A stretch of DNA of 64,000 nt from Trichostrongylus colubriformis (GCA_963978905.1 OZ022256.1:53864001-53928000); one strand, 5' to 3'; counted from the stretch's first letter, positions 1-13,214 are shown. Translations and numbers: made by a program. Notes: generated by a model from the letters alone, not told the origin.

Positions 1-284
1 TACTCATACCTGCACCTTTTCGCGTGAATCTAGTAGGGCTTATTGAAAAACATGTACCCTGTACGTACCGTCCAGGGAGGACAGCAATAGTAGTCACAGG
101 CCTTTATGTGATTGACGGTCGATAACTAGCCCAGTAGTGAGACGAACGAAGGCTGCTGTGGTATGGAAATGTAACCATCCGAATTTCTCAAAAATCAGTA
201 TATTTGCTGCTCTTGCCCTCTCTTTCTGTTTGCTTCATTGCGCCTAGCATTCTTTTGCGTTTTGGAATTTGAAAAACGGAGTTT

Positions 285-576
285 AAAAATTTTGAAGTTT
301 TTGAAGTTTATCAATCCCTCTCTGGGATGCGCCGCACACTCTAGTTCCATTCAGCATCGTGATGGCTGGTGAATGTGATGTGGCCTATACGACGACTTGC
401 GTGGCCAGCCGATGTGCAACTCAGTGCTCTTATCCTCCCAGACGAGTCTGGTACTAATTTGCCGGCACCGGAGGGATGGAAGGCTGGTTAGCCTGGGCGG
501 GCGTAGGTGCGGGATTCAGTCTTCGCACCATGAGAGTGGGGTGCGCGCCACGTGTCACTGCACCACCTCCGCCCTA
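285..576 (-). mobile_element. tRNA-derived SINE, copy 1, with target duplication
   Basis: Full-length copy. The 5' head (right side) has the A-box GGTGGTGCAGTGACACG and a decayed B-box. The flanks GAAAAACGGAGTTT (271-284) and GAAAAACGTAGTGT (577-590) are a target-site duplication with one main mismatch run. Confidence 0.85.
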
Positions 577-822
577 GAAAAACGTAGTGTTGATGATTTT
601 CTACCATTCTCGCCCTGTGAATTCGAACAAATGAGAAAGTCTCTATTGCACGGCTATGTACGACGAATATTTTTTTGGATTGGTTGGCTATTCTGGCCCT
701 CATACCACTCTACTCAAAAAATCTGTGGAGGTGTGCGTGAGGGCTGTTCAGCTAGGTCACGCTATGAGAGGAAGCGGCGACCGCGCCCCAGGGCGACAGA
801 TGCGAGGTAGTGGCGCCGTATA

Positions 823-964
823 AGGCCGCCGCCAGACTTCGTGATCTCGCGACTTCGTGGCGTCGCACGTTCGCACGCTGTACCGCAATCTTAAGATCTT
901 GCATTGCCGTAACTTAGCATGCGAAGCCGCTACACCGCAAAATCGCGAAATCTGACTGCGGCCT
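823..964. mobile_element. short foldback element, AGGCCGC ends
   Basis: The ends AGGCCGCCGCCAGACTTCGT and the inverse of AGGCCGCAGTCAGATTTCGC pair over about 45 bases, with TA outside each end. The 142-bp unit is GC-rich compared with its flanks and has no coding frame. Confidence 0.6.
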
Positions 965-3173
965 TAACCGGGATCGGCGGTGTATTACGCCTCGTTTTAA
1001 GCACAGTCGCTTCAGGACCCAACTGATACGGCGCTCCTAGCTCTCACGCGGTCACGCGAATTTTTGTCCAAGTGGCACATTACCTGTCTTTAGGTATAAT
1101 GGTCGTAACGTGCCATTACTTCCATCTACTCCATTTTTTCAGAGGAATTAGAAACTAGGTTTTGAATAGTCAAACAGTTAGGTGAGCTGCACGAATGGAT
1201 AACGGATGACTCAGTTGTTCTCAAAAAAATGCAAAATTGTAGAATTACACTTGCTCATGCAAAGAAGCTAAATTCGCCGTGTCAAGTCAAAATCCATGTA
1301 GGAGGAATTGTTTTTTAATGCATTGTCACAAACACTGAAAAGGGAGCTCCTCATTGATTTCACTGTAGATCGATCTTAAAATATAGGTTGCTCGTAGAAT
1401 CATTGGCTTCAGATGATTTAATTACTTAAGGACAGCGGAAGGGGGTTATTTTGGCTTACGGTGAAACAGACGTAGTGTGGACGAGTTTAGGTGGCCACCA
1501 TTGCACAAACTCGCCAATTTGACGCTTTGGCATGGTGCCAAGAGGAGATGTTTTTATTATAAAGTTGTTTTTTCTTTTACTTTTTCCTTTGTTCTTTCTT
1601 ATATTGTTTCTAGATGTACTTACCTGAATGCTGATGTAGTTGAGAATGGTCACTCCACTGCGCTGGGAGTCAGATGCTACAACTAACATTCGCCCGCATC
1701 CCGTCTCCTACAGCGGGCAACTCGGAAAGTCAGTGTGTTGATGCAAGTGGGATGCGAATACACACCGCATGTCGCGCTTTTGAATCCGGGTTTTTTCACC
1801 GATTATCGCTTCTAACCTTGAGTGTTCGTTACAAAATGCTCATTTCCTTGCATCTTCCTCTTGTTTCGGACCCCTTCCGGTTCCTTTAAAAATATGTAGA
1901 CGCTTTTGCAAAAGAATCTTTTCAATTACAAATAATTCTGAAGTAAAATTCAGCTCTTCTGAATCTGATATTCGGTTTTTTCGATTATCGATTCTCGTAC
2001 GGAATTTGATGTAACACTGACTGTGGTGTGTCGTAATACTGTAATACTGTGTACTGTGATGAGGTAAGCAAATTCACTGCCACCCATGCTTCACTAGAAC
2101 AGATATGAACTAATCTTTGAATGAATGTGATCAAATTCTCCTTACCCCTGAAATTGCCCTATGTCTGAAATCACCTGTTCCCGTATAATTGATCGTATGA
2201 GGAAGTAATTCACTAGGTTTTATTGGCGCTCATGGGTAACGCCGAAGACTCTGAAGGTCATAAATCTTTATATGCTTTGCTACTTTGGTGGTATCAAGAC
2301 AAATGTAACTTTTTCGAAGGGATATCTAAAAATCTCGTTGTCAAGTGCAAAAATTCGAAAAAAAATCGTCAAATGCAGCCGACGATATGTAGCTTGGTGG
2401 CCCAACAGGCCTCCATAAATATTCGCGACCTCAATGGATTGCATCCTGTGTAAACAGAAGAATCCTTTGTTTTCAAGATGATTAGGCGATGTGAAGTTTA
2501 TGTTATAGAATGAACTTACAATGATCTGAATAACAAGGGATCATACATACAATTTTTTCGGGATTGAAAGAAGCCAATTTAATGTTTTTATGGCATTGAA
2601 AAGGCTGAGTAGAAATTACACTTCTTAGAATCCGAACTCTCGTAAGCCATGATTGCGCCTCATCTTTTACAGTCATCAAACCTGGTTCCAAACCTTTGCC
2701 CACCCCTCGGTTCCCCTCTGCTCATTACAGATGTCTGATACACATCCTATTTGTTCACACTTTCTTCGAGTACGGCTTTTTTTAACGTTTCCTTGGAAAT
2801 CGCTCTTATTTTTGTTAATTTACGATCTGCGAGCTTTTTAGCTACTACTGATTCGTGGTATCGCGGAGGCGTAAACAGTGTGAGATGTATATTAGGAACT
2901 TAATCAATTTTTTTTCTTTTTTTAATGACAGTTGGAGGTTAGTAGTGGATTTTATATTGGGCTAATGTTTCAAGGCTCACACCCTTAATACATTTGTCAA
3001 TATGGGCGATAGTTTCTTACAGATAGTCTAACACAAAGCTTTGGTTGCTTTGAAGATAAACTGCTTTTCGATTAGCCATCTGCCCTTTTACCCATCACAA
3101 ATCCGCAGAAAATCAGACATGTTGTTCGAGAAAAGACTACAATTCAGTATGACCAAGATTAATTTTCACATAG
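965..3173. other. no gene recognised
   Basis: AT-rich sequence with only short chance frames on both strands. No repeat family of this window is seen in it. Confidence 0.5.
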
Positions 3174-3400
3174 GTGGAGGTGGTGTAATGACAGAAGGCG
3201 CGCACCCCACTCTCATGGTGCTGGGATCAAATCTCGCATCAACCCCCGCCCAGGGCGGCCAGGCCTTCCATCCCTTCGGGATCGGCAAATTGGCACCAGA
3301 CTCGTCTGGGAGGATGAAAGCACTGACTTGTACTTCGGCTGGGCCCCGTAAGTCAATGTACATATAGGCCACACCACATTCACCAGCAACCACGATTGTG
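3174..3400 (+). mobile_element. tRNA-derived SINE, copy 2, 3'-truncated
   Basis: The head GGTGGTGTAATGACAGAAGG (A-box) and GGGATCAAATCTCGC (B-box) are present. It breaks off at CCACGATTGTG, before the usual 3' end, and a T-rich tract follows. Confidence 0.85.
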
Positions 3401-3524
3401 ATTTTTTTTATTTATTTATTCATCTACGCTCAATGGTGCGCTACAAACACGAATTAGCTTACAAGAGAAAAATCCATTAACATAGTAAGGGAAACTGAAA
3501 CTAAGGAAACGAAGGAAAACCAAT

Positions 3525-3598
3525 CAATCCCTTCCCGAGATGGACGCAGTCTAGTTTCATTCATGGAATTAGAGTGCGACCATCTCGGGGAGGGATTG
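3525..3598. repeat. 74-bp palindrome built from two SINE-like 3' ends
   Basis: CAATCCCTTCCCGAGATGG at the left pairs with CCATCTCGGGGAGGGATTG at the right, and pairing continues to the centre with a few mismatches (CTAGTTTCAT/ATGGAATTAG). Each half resembles the SINE 3' end (AATCCCTTTCTGGGATGCG...CTAGTTCCATT). Confidence 0.7.
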
Positions 3599-3858
3599 TA
3601 TTTTGATTTTCTGGTGTATCGGAATATAACAGAAAAAGACGCTACCCTTTTTTGGAATCATTATAAGCATTAGAGAAGTACTATGGCACCCAAGTTTTCA
3701 AACAAGTGATTCCTGTACGTGGACCTGTAGCACTCTATGCATTTGGGATAGCTGGCCGCAACTGGTCACAGACATCTCCACAGTTGGAAGCATCCTTGAA
3801 TTACCAAATGACTGGGTATTCATAATATTTGAAGCATGCCCTCAACCGTTCATAGAGA

Positions 3859-3945
3859 TGTTTTTACCTTTTTTAAAACCTTCTTTTTACCTTTTTTATC
3901 TTTTTACCATTTTACGTTTACCTTTTTGATTTTTACCCTTCTTTG
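3859..3945 (+). repeat. degenerate (TTTTTACC)n tract
   Basis: CTTTTTACCTTTTT-type units recur six or seven times with spacers of T. A short inverted tract of the same kind lies near 17580-17630. Confidence 0.6.
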
Positions 3946-4886
3946 CTCTCTATCATGTACTGATAATGCCTTTCTACTTTCCATTAGGCGGATTACTGCA
4001 GTGCCATATAATAGCTGACTGGTACATCGCAAATGGCCTTTTACGGCCTCTTTCAAGTTACGCCATGCATTCCACGTCCATTCAGAATTATATCGGTGAC
4101 TACATAGATGCGTTGCGTATCCGGTCTCTTTTCTCACTGAACTCTTAGAAACTCTATTTCTCAAAACACTAAGCGTCATAGAAATACCTTTTTATTTCAA
4201 GAAGCCATTCACCCAATGCTCCTCTGCTAGATTGAACTCCTTGCTTTAGTTTTTTTTAAATTTCTTGTTCATAAGTCTTTCTCAGTATCCTGCTCGTATG
4301 TAATTACTTTCTCCTTGACTACGGCATTTCATTTCGACATATTAAGCAAATAAATAATTAAATAAGGAAATAAATGAATAAATAAATGAAAAAGGTGAAC
4401 ACATCACTCTAGCTGAATCTACCAGTATTCGTCTATACGCTGTAGGCAGGGCTTAACGAAACTGGTAACCTTCACCTGGAAGTGGAACACCGGACCTGAA
4501 TCCATACCACTTCATTTGCCGTTGCCTCACTTCTGCTAAGTCACGGCTAGAAATTCTAGGGGAAGGAAAGCAACGTGGACAACCTAGAACGACACTAGGC
4601 AGATCCCTGCTGCGCAAGTACATAGTACTCCCAGCTTTCGTTTTTCTTTACTTGCAGATTCCCTCATGAAATCGGATTTCTCAAGAATCAACATCACTAA
4701 GATTTCTTCGAGGGGATAAAATGAAGTGCATTCCTCAGAATCTTTACCGTTGTCATATGCCAGTAATCCTTTCTGCGAAGTGTCGAAAAGGTCTGTCGCA
4801 GATTCCTTGCACGTCTCCCACGGTTAACAAATGTCATCAACGAATGTACTTAACGTTCCTCAAACTGGAATATTCTTTTTCGGTCA

Positions 4887-4954
4887 AATTCGTAGGAAAC
4901 AGAATGAGTTTACGCGATTTAGTGCATAAACTCATTTAAATTCCCACGAATTTG
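4887..4954. repeat. imperfect hairpin
   Basis: CAAATTCGTAGGAAA pairs with TTTAAATTCCCACGAATTTG and AATGAGTTTA with TAAACTCATT around GCGATTTAGTGCA. Probably a decayed MITE or local inversion. Confidence 0.45.
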
Positions 4955-7900
4955 AACAGAAGCCTTAAAATTTATGCCTCAAGTTTACACTTATGCGGAA
5001 AGATACGTGAATTTTTCGTACACAATCAAATGATTTTTCAGTGACAATTTGAAGACAAAAGTTTTTTCCGGGACTCCTGTTTCGCAATAAAATGTGTTCT
5101 TGCATTTCAGTAGAAGGCCCGAAATTCATAGCCGTTTCAAGAGAAATTGCTACGCGGCGATCATCCTCTTCTCAAAAAAAGCGATAACTGACATACTATA
5201 TGGCTGGGATGCCCGTAGGCGCTGTAAAACTAGGTGGGCCTTGTTCTTATCAAAATTCAAATTCACATTTCTGTTGGAAATGTCCACGTTAAAAAACGTC
5301 TTGCCTTTACTTTTCAGAAGGTGTGGTTACTTTGCGGGGACGTGGCAAATTCACTTAGGAAGACATTCATACATATGTGTAGTTACACAAGTACAAGATG
5401 GCACCCTTAACAAGAGGGTCTCTCTAACACGCGAATGACGATTCAGCTGCTTTGAAATGACTTATTTCCAAATTATCGGTAGAACTTTGAATGCATTCCG
5501 GGAACTTCGCTTTCTTCAGCAGTCTTTTCTAAAATGATAATTTCAGAAGTTTTTATAGTCCATAATATCAAATCATATGAATATATTTGATTTTATGCCT
5601 CTACCTCTTTAATTTGTAGTGTTCAACTTTTGATGTTGAGGGTAGCACGGGATGTTGGTAGTGGGCTTGAAGAGACTGTAGCGGATGAGGTCACGGCATA
5701 ATTGCCATTGTGGCAGGAGGCGCCATCATCGTATGTGGAGTACCGGATCGAAGTCAGGATCGGAGTTCGTCCGAACTATCAACGACCACTTACATCTCGG
5801 AGGTTGTTTAGTTGGAAGCTGTATTGTCGGGAGTTTGAAATATCACTCGAATTTTATTGGCTTAAGTATTTCATAGAACATCAATCAATACTGGTTGTGA
5901 ATTCTGCTTATAATCCGTTATTACGTTTTGTTTTCATATACTTCTAAGTGTAATTAATTTACGCTGTATAGGAATTTTGTGAATGCATCTTTTAACAAGC
6001 GTCAGGCACATTGTACATACGTTAGCCGGCCTAAAGTGGCTGTTACTTCCACGTCAGAAGGCTGTGCATAGGGTTTAAAAAACGTATTGATGTATTTCAA
6101 CTTCATGCGAATATTCTTATACATATTCCGCTTCATTCCCGCTCATCTGACATCGCTTTTCTGCTCTGGTTTCTGTGGACAACATATGCAGACTACTTTC
6201 ACACTGCTATTTCTTAATTTATTAGGTACGTCACCTATGCGGTATGACATGCCCCTGTACAAAATCAGCATGTAATCGAATGATTCCAAACAAAACAAAT
6301 CAAATGAAAAGTTGAAATTAGTAATTGAATTATCAGTTGAAATCATTATATTCTATTTGGAACGAGTAAAAACCATAATAAGGGTATGCTAGCAATAACA
6401 TGTTTGTGGTATGAAATGCCCCTTTTTCTCTCATCTTCATAATTACGTGGGCTATTACATACTGCTATACGCGTAACATCACGGGCATCGGTGAGTCGAT
6501 CGAAATTGCTTTTTTCTATGAATTTGTTCAGTGCCCAAGGCTACATCACGCTCCGCCTGTTCTGGGCGGGACCCTGTTCGCTTCGAATATGTTTGAGACG
6601 GCTTGGATGTTATATCTTTCTACCTGCTGTTTCGTAGGTTCAAGGCTGAGTTGGAGCCGAGTTATGACATTTTGTTGTACGCACCGTCCAGTCGGATCGG
6701 CCCACTGGGCCCAGACCTCTTTCATAACTTTCAGAAACTCATGGCTGACCTTCTCCCATCTTTCTCTACGTTTGGATGTCGTTGTGCCGCTTCATTACAA
6801 TTTTCACTATTTTCAAATCCGTTTATTGCAATGTGGTGCTCGTTAGATTTCGTCTGCTAATTTCCGATCGTTGTTATCGATTGTTGTCATGCTCACTGAT
6901 CCTTTAATCTTTTGAATTTCAGGTACAGCAAAAGCTATGCTAGTGATGTGCTCGCGATCATTTTACTACATACATGTCACGCCTCTACTACAAATCCCGC
7001 CTCTTCGTGTACTGATGTTAAGTCCAGGCAATCCCTTCTGATCTTTTCAATAAACTTTTCAACGCCAGAATCAACCGCTACTTTTAATTTTTTGACTCGA
7101 TACAATTTTTATAAGGATTTCCAGCTGCCTTTCATTTTTAAAGCATTTTGGCACAAGAGGAAATATGTATGTAGCGCACGAGAGGAAATGTGTATGTAGC
7201 ATTAGATCCGCTTTCAAGATTAACCAAGTCGCAATGCTATGTGAGCTGTGAGTGGGCAATTTTAAAGCAAAGCTTTGTTTTTTTGGATTTTTACGGAGTT
7301 CACAGTAGTCATTCGATACTATCGCTTTTTTGCTGCTCAGAACGGAATACTGTTAGAGCACAGCTGTCAGTTACACAGGGCACACAACAAAGTCCATTTA
7401 ATCTGCAAAATTTATTTACTTTTCTATACGCCTGTTCCTCGAAAAATGTAATATTATGCCAATATTAGATAAATTATTAGTTTTCAGGGGCTTGAAAAAA
7501 ATTCTCCCGTAGGCATGGGATTTATTTATTCCAGATGTACTCAGTATTTAACTGATTCCCAACACACTCTTTTCGGGGAGGGAGGGGGGAGGGGTTGCGG
7601 CTATGAGTGCGCGTTTACCCAATCGTCTGCCCACTGTAGATCTGCTTCTCGTTTGGAGCAATTATGCTCGTCCTCTTTTTTTCGTTCCACTTCGTGCCAA
7701 TTCCAATCGTCACCGTTTATTTATGATATTCATACGAATAGCTATTAATTAACTCGCCTCGTTTAATTGCAGAATAAGATCGATATGAAAATGATATTAC
7801 CTCTCTGAAGGCAATTAATAGTTTTTTGAGCCATGACATTAATTTTTCTCACATGTAATTGATGTATTTATAGAATTTTCTAATGATTTATTATGGTTAT

Positions 7901-8036
7901 ATATTAGTTCCATACTGTATTGATGTTTTAGTGAAAGTACCGACTGGAACCCTCTATACTAGCCTTTTATTGCGTCCGCTTTTTGCTTAAAATACTTTTA
8001 TCGTACTTCAATGATAAAAACTATTATAATGCATTG

Positions 8037-8308
8037 GAGCGGAGGTGATGTAGTGGCAGCGGCACGCACCACCATTCTCCTGGTGCGGGGATCGGACCCC
8101 ACAGCAATGCCCACCCGGGCCAATCGAGCATTCCATACCTGCGGACTCAGTGACTTGGTGACTCGTCTGGAAGCACAAAATCACTGACCTGTGTCTCGCC
8201 TAGCCTCCGCAAGTTAATGTAAGGTCAAATCGCATTCGCCGTGCCTCCAATTCTGAATGGAACTTTGATGCATGGCGTATCCTAGAAAGGGTTCGATTAA
8301 CACCAAAA
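8037..8308 (+). mobile_element. tRNA-derived SINE, copy 3
   Basis: Full-length but diverged: A-box GTGATGTAGTGGCAGCGG, B-box GGGGATCGGACCCCAC, and the 3' end GGAACTTTGATGCATGGCG... GGGTTCGATTAACAC. Confidence 0.8.
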
Positions 8309-9557
8309 CTTTATCCGTTATTGTTGACTTCATATTATTGCATTGGTATAATAACGCATGATTGCATAATTAAAGCATAACTACGTAATTATTTTGTCAA
8401 GCTTAGGTCTGCAGGAAACGTCACGCGGAATATTTCGCCCGCATCTGCACTATCTATAATTTATCGTAATCACTCCCTATATTGACATTGTGCACTGCAG
8501 TAGCTCTTAGAATAGCAAATTTAAAAAGATCTGCAAATGAGGGAAGGGGCTCAATCAGAAGAACCAAATGTGCATTTTTCATGAATGATTGAGGTGCTGA
8601 AATTGCCGTCAACTGAGAGCTAGTGACTGACACTCGTCGACTTGTTACATGAATAGCCGTTCTACCCACCGGTAGAATTGTCCTTTGTGCTACTGTTGTG
8701 GCCACGGTACATCGTGATTCGCAGACTCCTCGACAAGGGGGGTCCTATTTGAACGACTGGAGGGGGGTGGAATTAGCAGTGGTCGGCGATAAGTATTAGA
8801 ATCTAAATTTTCGATAAAAAATGAAAAACGACGAGTATTTCATAGCGAACCCGTGTAAGGAAATGTGAAAAAAATATCTTTTTGCATCAGCTAAGTTTAC
8901 ATAACAATAAAACACACTGTGCTATACAATCCGGCAACACTTACTGGCTTTGTAGAGGCCAAAAAAGGGGTCGTATTTGGAGTTAATCTCCGTAGAAGGA
9001 GGGGGGGGGGGTTGTACTCGAGCGGCGACTTTTTCGACAGCTGGGAGTGCCCTGGTTGTGGTTTCTTTAGATAAAACTCCATAACGCCTTACATTGCGAA
9101 CTACCTGTGCGTACTGTCTATGGAAACCAATGTTCTAGTAAAACCGCTATGTCACTAGGTTTGGCTCCAGGCAGTATAAGCCTCAGACAGTGTAACTATA
9201 TGGTAATCGGCCATAAAAATGTGTGAGGAATTTTTTCATTCAGATCACTATAAGGAGAAATAGGTTTTACGAGTGGTCGGGGGCACCGCAAATTTCGTAC
9301 ATTGGCTCTACCTGAATTACCACATTACCTCGTTCTCCAGTAATGTTTAGCTAATAACCTTCTGATTATTGATATTTCGCATCTATTCCCTTATGAATTG
9401 CTCCAGCATGCCTTTTTAATTCACTAAAAATTTCTGTTTATGGCTTTTGAATGACTATCAGTGCAGGCAGCGTATCAAATACGAAATTCTGCGCTTATTC
9501 GTGCCTACCTGGTTATGTACTGTGTCATCTTACGGTAGCAGTGATGAAAGATAAGGA
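8309..9557. other. no gene recognised
   Basis: Short frames only; a run of 12 G at about 9000. Confidence 0.5.
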
Positions 9558-9707
9558 TTAATCAATCCCTTTCTTGGGATGCGCCACGCATTCTCGTTCC
9601 ATTCAAAGCCGTGGTATCTGGGCCTTTACAATGGCTGAAGGAGGCCAACTAATGAACAATTACGTGATTTCATCCTCCTAGATAATTCTGGTGCCAATTC
9701 ACCTCTC
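9558..9707 (-). mobile_element. tRNA-derived SINE, copy 4, 3' part
   Basis: Begins ATTAATCAATCCCTTTCTTG and runs to GCCAATTCACCT, where the foldback element 9708-10797 starts. The 5' head is on the other side of that element. Confidence 0.75.
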
Positions 9708-10797
9708 ACTAGGGAAAGTATTTTACTTCCCATGGAACTTTGAAATGAGACACGGGGGTTCGATAGAGCTTCGAACGCTGATTACAACTGTGAAAACCAA
9801 AATTGCTAAATGGCATCTGAAGCGAGTTATGAGGGGTCAAAGTTTGCCTGTGACACCTCATTGACGAGGCACTTTGCCATTAGACGGTTTGTCGAAATGG
9901 CCATTTGCAATGAGACACATACCACTATACGCGCTTTTGAGCGCTGATCTCAAATATTCAGAATCTGTCCAACAATTGCCTGAATGAAGTTATGAAGGTT
10001 TTTCTAAAAAAAAAGAGTAATACCATTTCATGGTATGTTTGGGAGCCCATAGCGAGCGAGCCATACATTTTCACGCAAAACCAGTGTGATCTTCGTGTTC
10101 AGAGGATCAAATTACCCTATGGAACAAGCTTTCAGCCAATTTGAGAATTTGACCAAATCTTGGAAAAATTGATGGCTGGCAACCCATTCAGCAAAGGAGA
10201 AATCATTGACCCTTGCCCAGCAAATGCTCTTATTTGGCGCTTGTTACGTGTGTTTAGTGTGATGGGCAAGTGTGATAGGTATGTTTAGGTAATCTTGTTC
10301 AGCTTGCAGAATTTTTTGTGGAAGGAAACTCAAAAACTCCTACTTAACCCCTAGCCACCTCTAATTTTCCGAAGTTGGGCCAAAAACTGGATCCGGCTGA
10401 AAATTTGCACAGAGGGGTAATTCGACCCCCCACGCGCGAATAGCATACAAGGAAACGTTTAGAAGTGAAAGAAAAGCACATACTGACAATGAAACACAAA
10501 ATGCAAAAAAAGCCGCACCGGCGGAAAGCAAACCTACGACCTCGCGCTTGCAGAACGGGGGCACTACTACCGAGCCACGGAAGCCATTACTGGCTCTCCG
10601 CTAGTCATGCTGATGACGAAGCGCCTCGCCATTGAGATGTCACAGGCAAGTCACAGGCAAAATTTGACCCCTCGTAACTCGCTTCATAATGCCATTTAGC
10701 AATTTGGTTTTCACTGTTATAATCAGCGTTCGAAGCTCTATCGATCCCCCCGTGTCTCATTTCAAAGTTCCATGGGAAGTGAAATAGCTTCTCTAGT
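9708..10797. mobile_element. ~1.1 kb foldback element inserted in a SINE
   Basis: Arms of about 170 bp (9708-9880 and 10620-10797) are inverted copies sharing TTTCAAAGTTCCATGGGAAG, CGTTCGAAGCTCTATCGA and a GAGGGGTCAAA...GCCTGTGAC stretch. The centre is ~740 bp without recognisable transposase and holds a tRNA-like sequence near 10519. SINE sequence flanks both sides (9558-9707 and 10798-10927). Confidence 0.8.
10519..10585 (-). other. tRNA-like sequence (possible Pol III promoter) inside a foldback element
   Basis: On the minus strand the sequence begins GGCTTCCGTGGCTCGGTAGT, a good A-box context, and continues with a TTCTGCAAG loop-like segment, GAGGTCGTAGG and a degraded B-box GGTTTGCTTTCC. 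The spacing matches a tRNA gene, but stems are poorly paired, so it is not a functional tRNA. It lies inside the 9708-10797 foldback element and may be a fossil tRNA or a SINE head carried by it. Confidence 0.4.
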
Positions 10798-10927
10798 CAG
10801 ACAAGTCTGTCGCCAATTCACCTACCCGAAGGGATAAAAGCTTAGTCGGCCTGGGTGGGCGTTGATAGGGGATTTAATCCCAGCACCGCACAAATGGCTA
10901 CCAGTTATAACGCCACCTCTGCCTCCA
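10798..10927 (-). mobile_element. tRNA-derived SINE, copy 4, 5' part
   Basis: Restarts at CAGACAAGTCTGTCGCCAAT, repeating ~28 bases already present at 9680-9707, and ends with a decayed B-box (GATTTAATCCCAGC) and A-box side (TATAACGCCACCTCTGCC). Confidence 0.75.
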
Positions 10928-11756
10928 TCTCTGATATCCTATTGTATAATGAAATTGAGTTGCAGCTTTCCTGAGAAGCTTACCGGTGAAAGCTGTATTC
11001 TGTCCCTGTTAACGAATGAGATGAATTTGCAAGAGGCGTCTTTTTTGCATTTGCAAGGACTACGGGATCACTTCCTAACAAAGCCATCCAAGTTGGATCA
11101 GTCCAATCGATTCTCCAATTGATAGTGAATTTTGATAAATCATGCTGACCATGCACTTGGCAGCATAACAAGTTTTATACAAATTCCATATATTATGTAC
11201 CTCTATCTTTTTGCTAATACGACCCCTGAGTTACTCATTTACCTCTCCTTACAGTTATTTATTTATTTGCTTATTTATTTATATTATTCGTTTATTTCCT
11301 CTTCCCGTTCTGGTAATATTTTGTTTTGATCACAAACATTCTACTGTCAACAAATATGCTGAGTACAAAAATACGGCCGGAGTTCAAAAGATGATAGGGA
11401 GGCATTCTGAATTTTCTGGACTTTCAAACAATTGACTTTTGAACTCATATGCAAATGAAGTTCCTGATTAGCGCGTCAATGATGGATAAAAGGGGGGCGT
11501 GACCCAATAATGAGTACCTCATTTCTTTGTAGCAGCTCCTTTGATTTTTGATCTCTACGGCTTTTGCATACAAATGGTACACGTCGCATCATACTGCCAA
11601 AGATTAGTCAATATAGAGGATTAGCCTTGCTGATTGTCATTTGTATTAAAATCGTACTTTGCCGTCTTGTGCACCCTTCACCACCTTCCACTTCCACCCC
11701 TTCTTTCTCCCTTGCGGGATGAGTAAAATGAGAAGTTCTTTGCCATTCCTCTGCTG
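10928..11756. other. no gene recognised
   Basis: A TTTA simple repeat lies at 11254-11290. Frames there are repeat-derived. Confidence 0.5.
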
Positions 11757-12216
11757 CATTGAAGGCAGTGATAGGGGAAATTTGGACGAATGTGGCAAAT
11801 GTAGTGAATATGGAATATGACGGTCGAGACAACAAGTGAGACAAAATAGAAAAGAAAAAAAATAAAAAAGGAAAAACACTTGAACAAAAAAACTCTCAAA
11901 CCCTGGGAGTGACCATCGGAAATCAAAAACTCTGAAAAAGATAATTGTTTTTAGAGAGGGTTCAGCGGCATTCCTATTCACGAAAGCGCGTCGCGAGCGC
12001 TCGAACCCTGCCGCAGCTCCTTGGCCACTCCCACCTCGGCCAATCAGGGTCCGCTAAGAGGCGGACCGAGCAGAGAGGCGGCTGCCCTCCGCCACAGCTC
12101 AGTGGCTTTTGCAAGGGAATTTGGCGCAGATAGGTTTCTTAAGCCACTAGCTTTTGAGTGAATGACTCCGGGGTTCCTCATGACCCACATTACCCCTATA
12201 ACTGTCTTCAAGTATA
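11757..12216 (-). mobile_element. TIR element family 'GACAGTGATAGGGG', copy 1
   Basis: The right end (minus strand) starts ACTTGAAGACAGTTATAGGG and the left end reads CATTGAAGGCAGTGATAGGG, which are the two inverted ends seen in the copies at 51537 and 53564. The body shares the GAGTCATTC...CCTCTTAGCGG and CGCGACGCGCTTTCG blocks. At 460 bp it is shorter than the other two copies. It has no credible coding frame. Confidence 0.75.
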
Positions 12217-13214
12217 TTCATACATCTTGGGAAAGCCTAAAAGTAAAAGGATTAGTGAGGTTTTCGGTAATTGATTTTGAAAGGCCTATTAAATGAAGAA
12301 AATGAGCACTGGAAATACATGTTTTTTGGGAATAAGATATCGAGTTCAAAGAAATATTGTGTGGTGAAGCTCCGTTAAAAAGGTTCCAGCGCTGCGGCGA
12401 TCGAGTTGTTGTGTGGGCGGGACCATGTTACAACTAACTGACGACTTGTCTGCTCTGGCCATCTGCATCTCTTCCTTAAGCGGCTAGCGATGCAGAGGGC
12501 GGTAAATCACGTCTTCCATTGTTGAAGTCCTAATTTTTCAAATTTCTGACCGTTTTATTCCATTCTTTCTCTACAATTACACTACTGAGCATGTCGATTT
12601 TCATATTCCAAAAATCCCACAATCTACCGAAGTTGACTCTGACCGTGTCTTCAATCAGTTTAGTTCGAAAATACACTCATTGAATCGTTGGCTCGTATTA
12701 TGTGATGTTTCGCCAATTCTTGGAAGATTACCCGAACAGGAAGTGATGTTCTAGGAAGTGCTAAAAAATCATAGACGACGAATTCATTCAACGTCATCTT
12801 CGGGAATTTTGAGTTTTACTTTTCTTTTCATGTTTATTTTTAAACTATTAACTGCTTTTTGAACTGTTTTTGCCTATTTTTTATTTTGAATATTACTGTA
12901 TCAAATAATTACTGATTCGCTTCGATTATAGCGAAGTCATATGTAACTTTACGTACCTGACACAATCACTTCATTTTATACATCTACTCTATGCTCATAA
13001 GCTCAGAAGTCATTTTTGTCTGCCGAAAAAACCTCAGAAAAATCCTTGCAAGACACGGTAATCCCTAAATAAGAAAGCTTCACGCGAGAGGTGTAGTTTC
13101 AAAATGTGCTATACTATGAAATTGATGCCCAGTTAACAAAAAGTTTCAGACACGTTGGTAATAAGGATTCAGTTTAACATACGTTTCAAGTTGTGTTGAC
13201 TGCTTTGAAATCCC

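Larger units (their letters stand above)
3601..8036. other. no gene recognised
   Basis: Apart from the TTTTTACC tract, an A/T simple repeat (4346-4388) and the hairpin at 4887, nothing is supported. A 114-codon frame at 5094-5438 lacks splice context and family resemblance. Confidence 0.5.
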
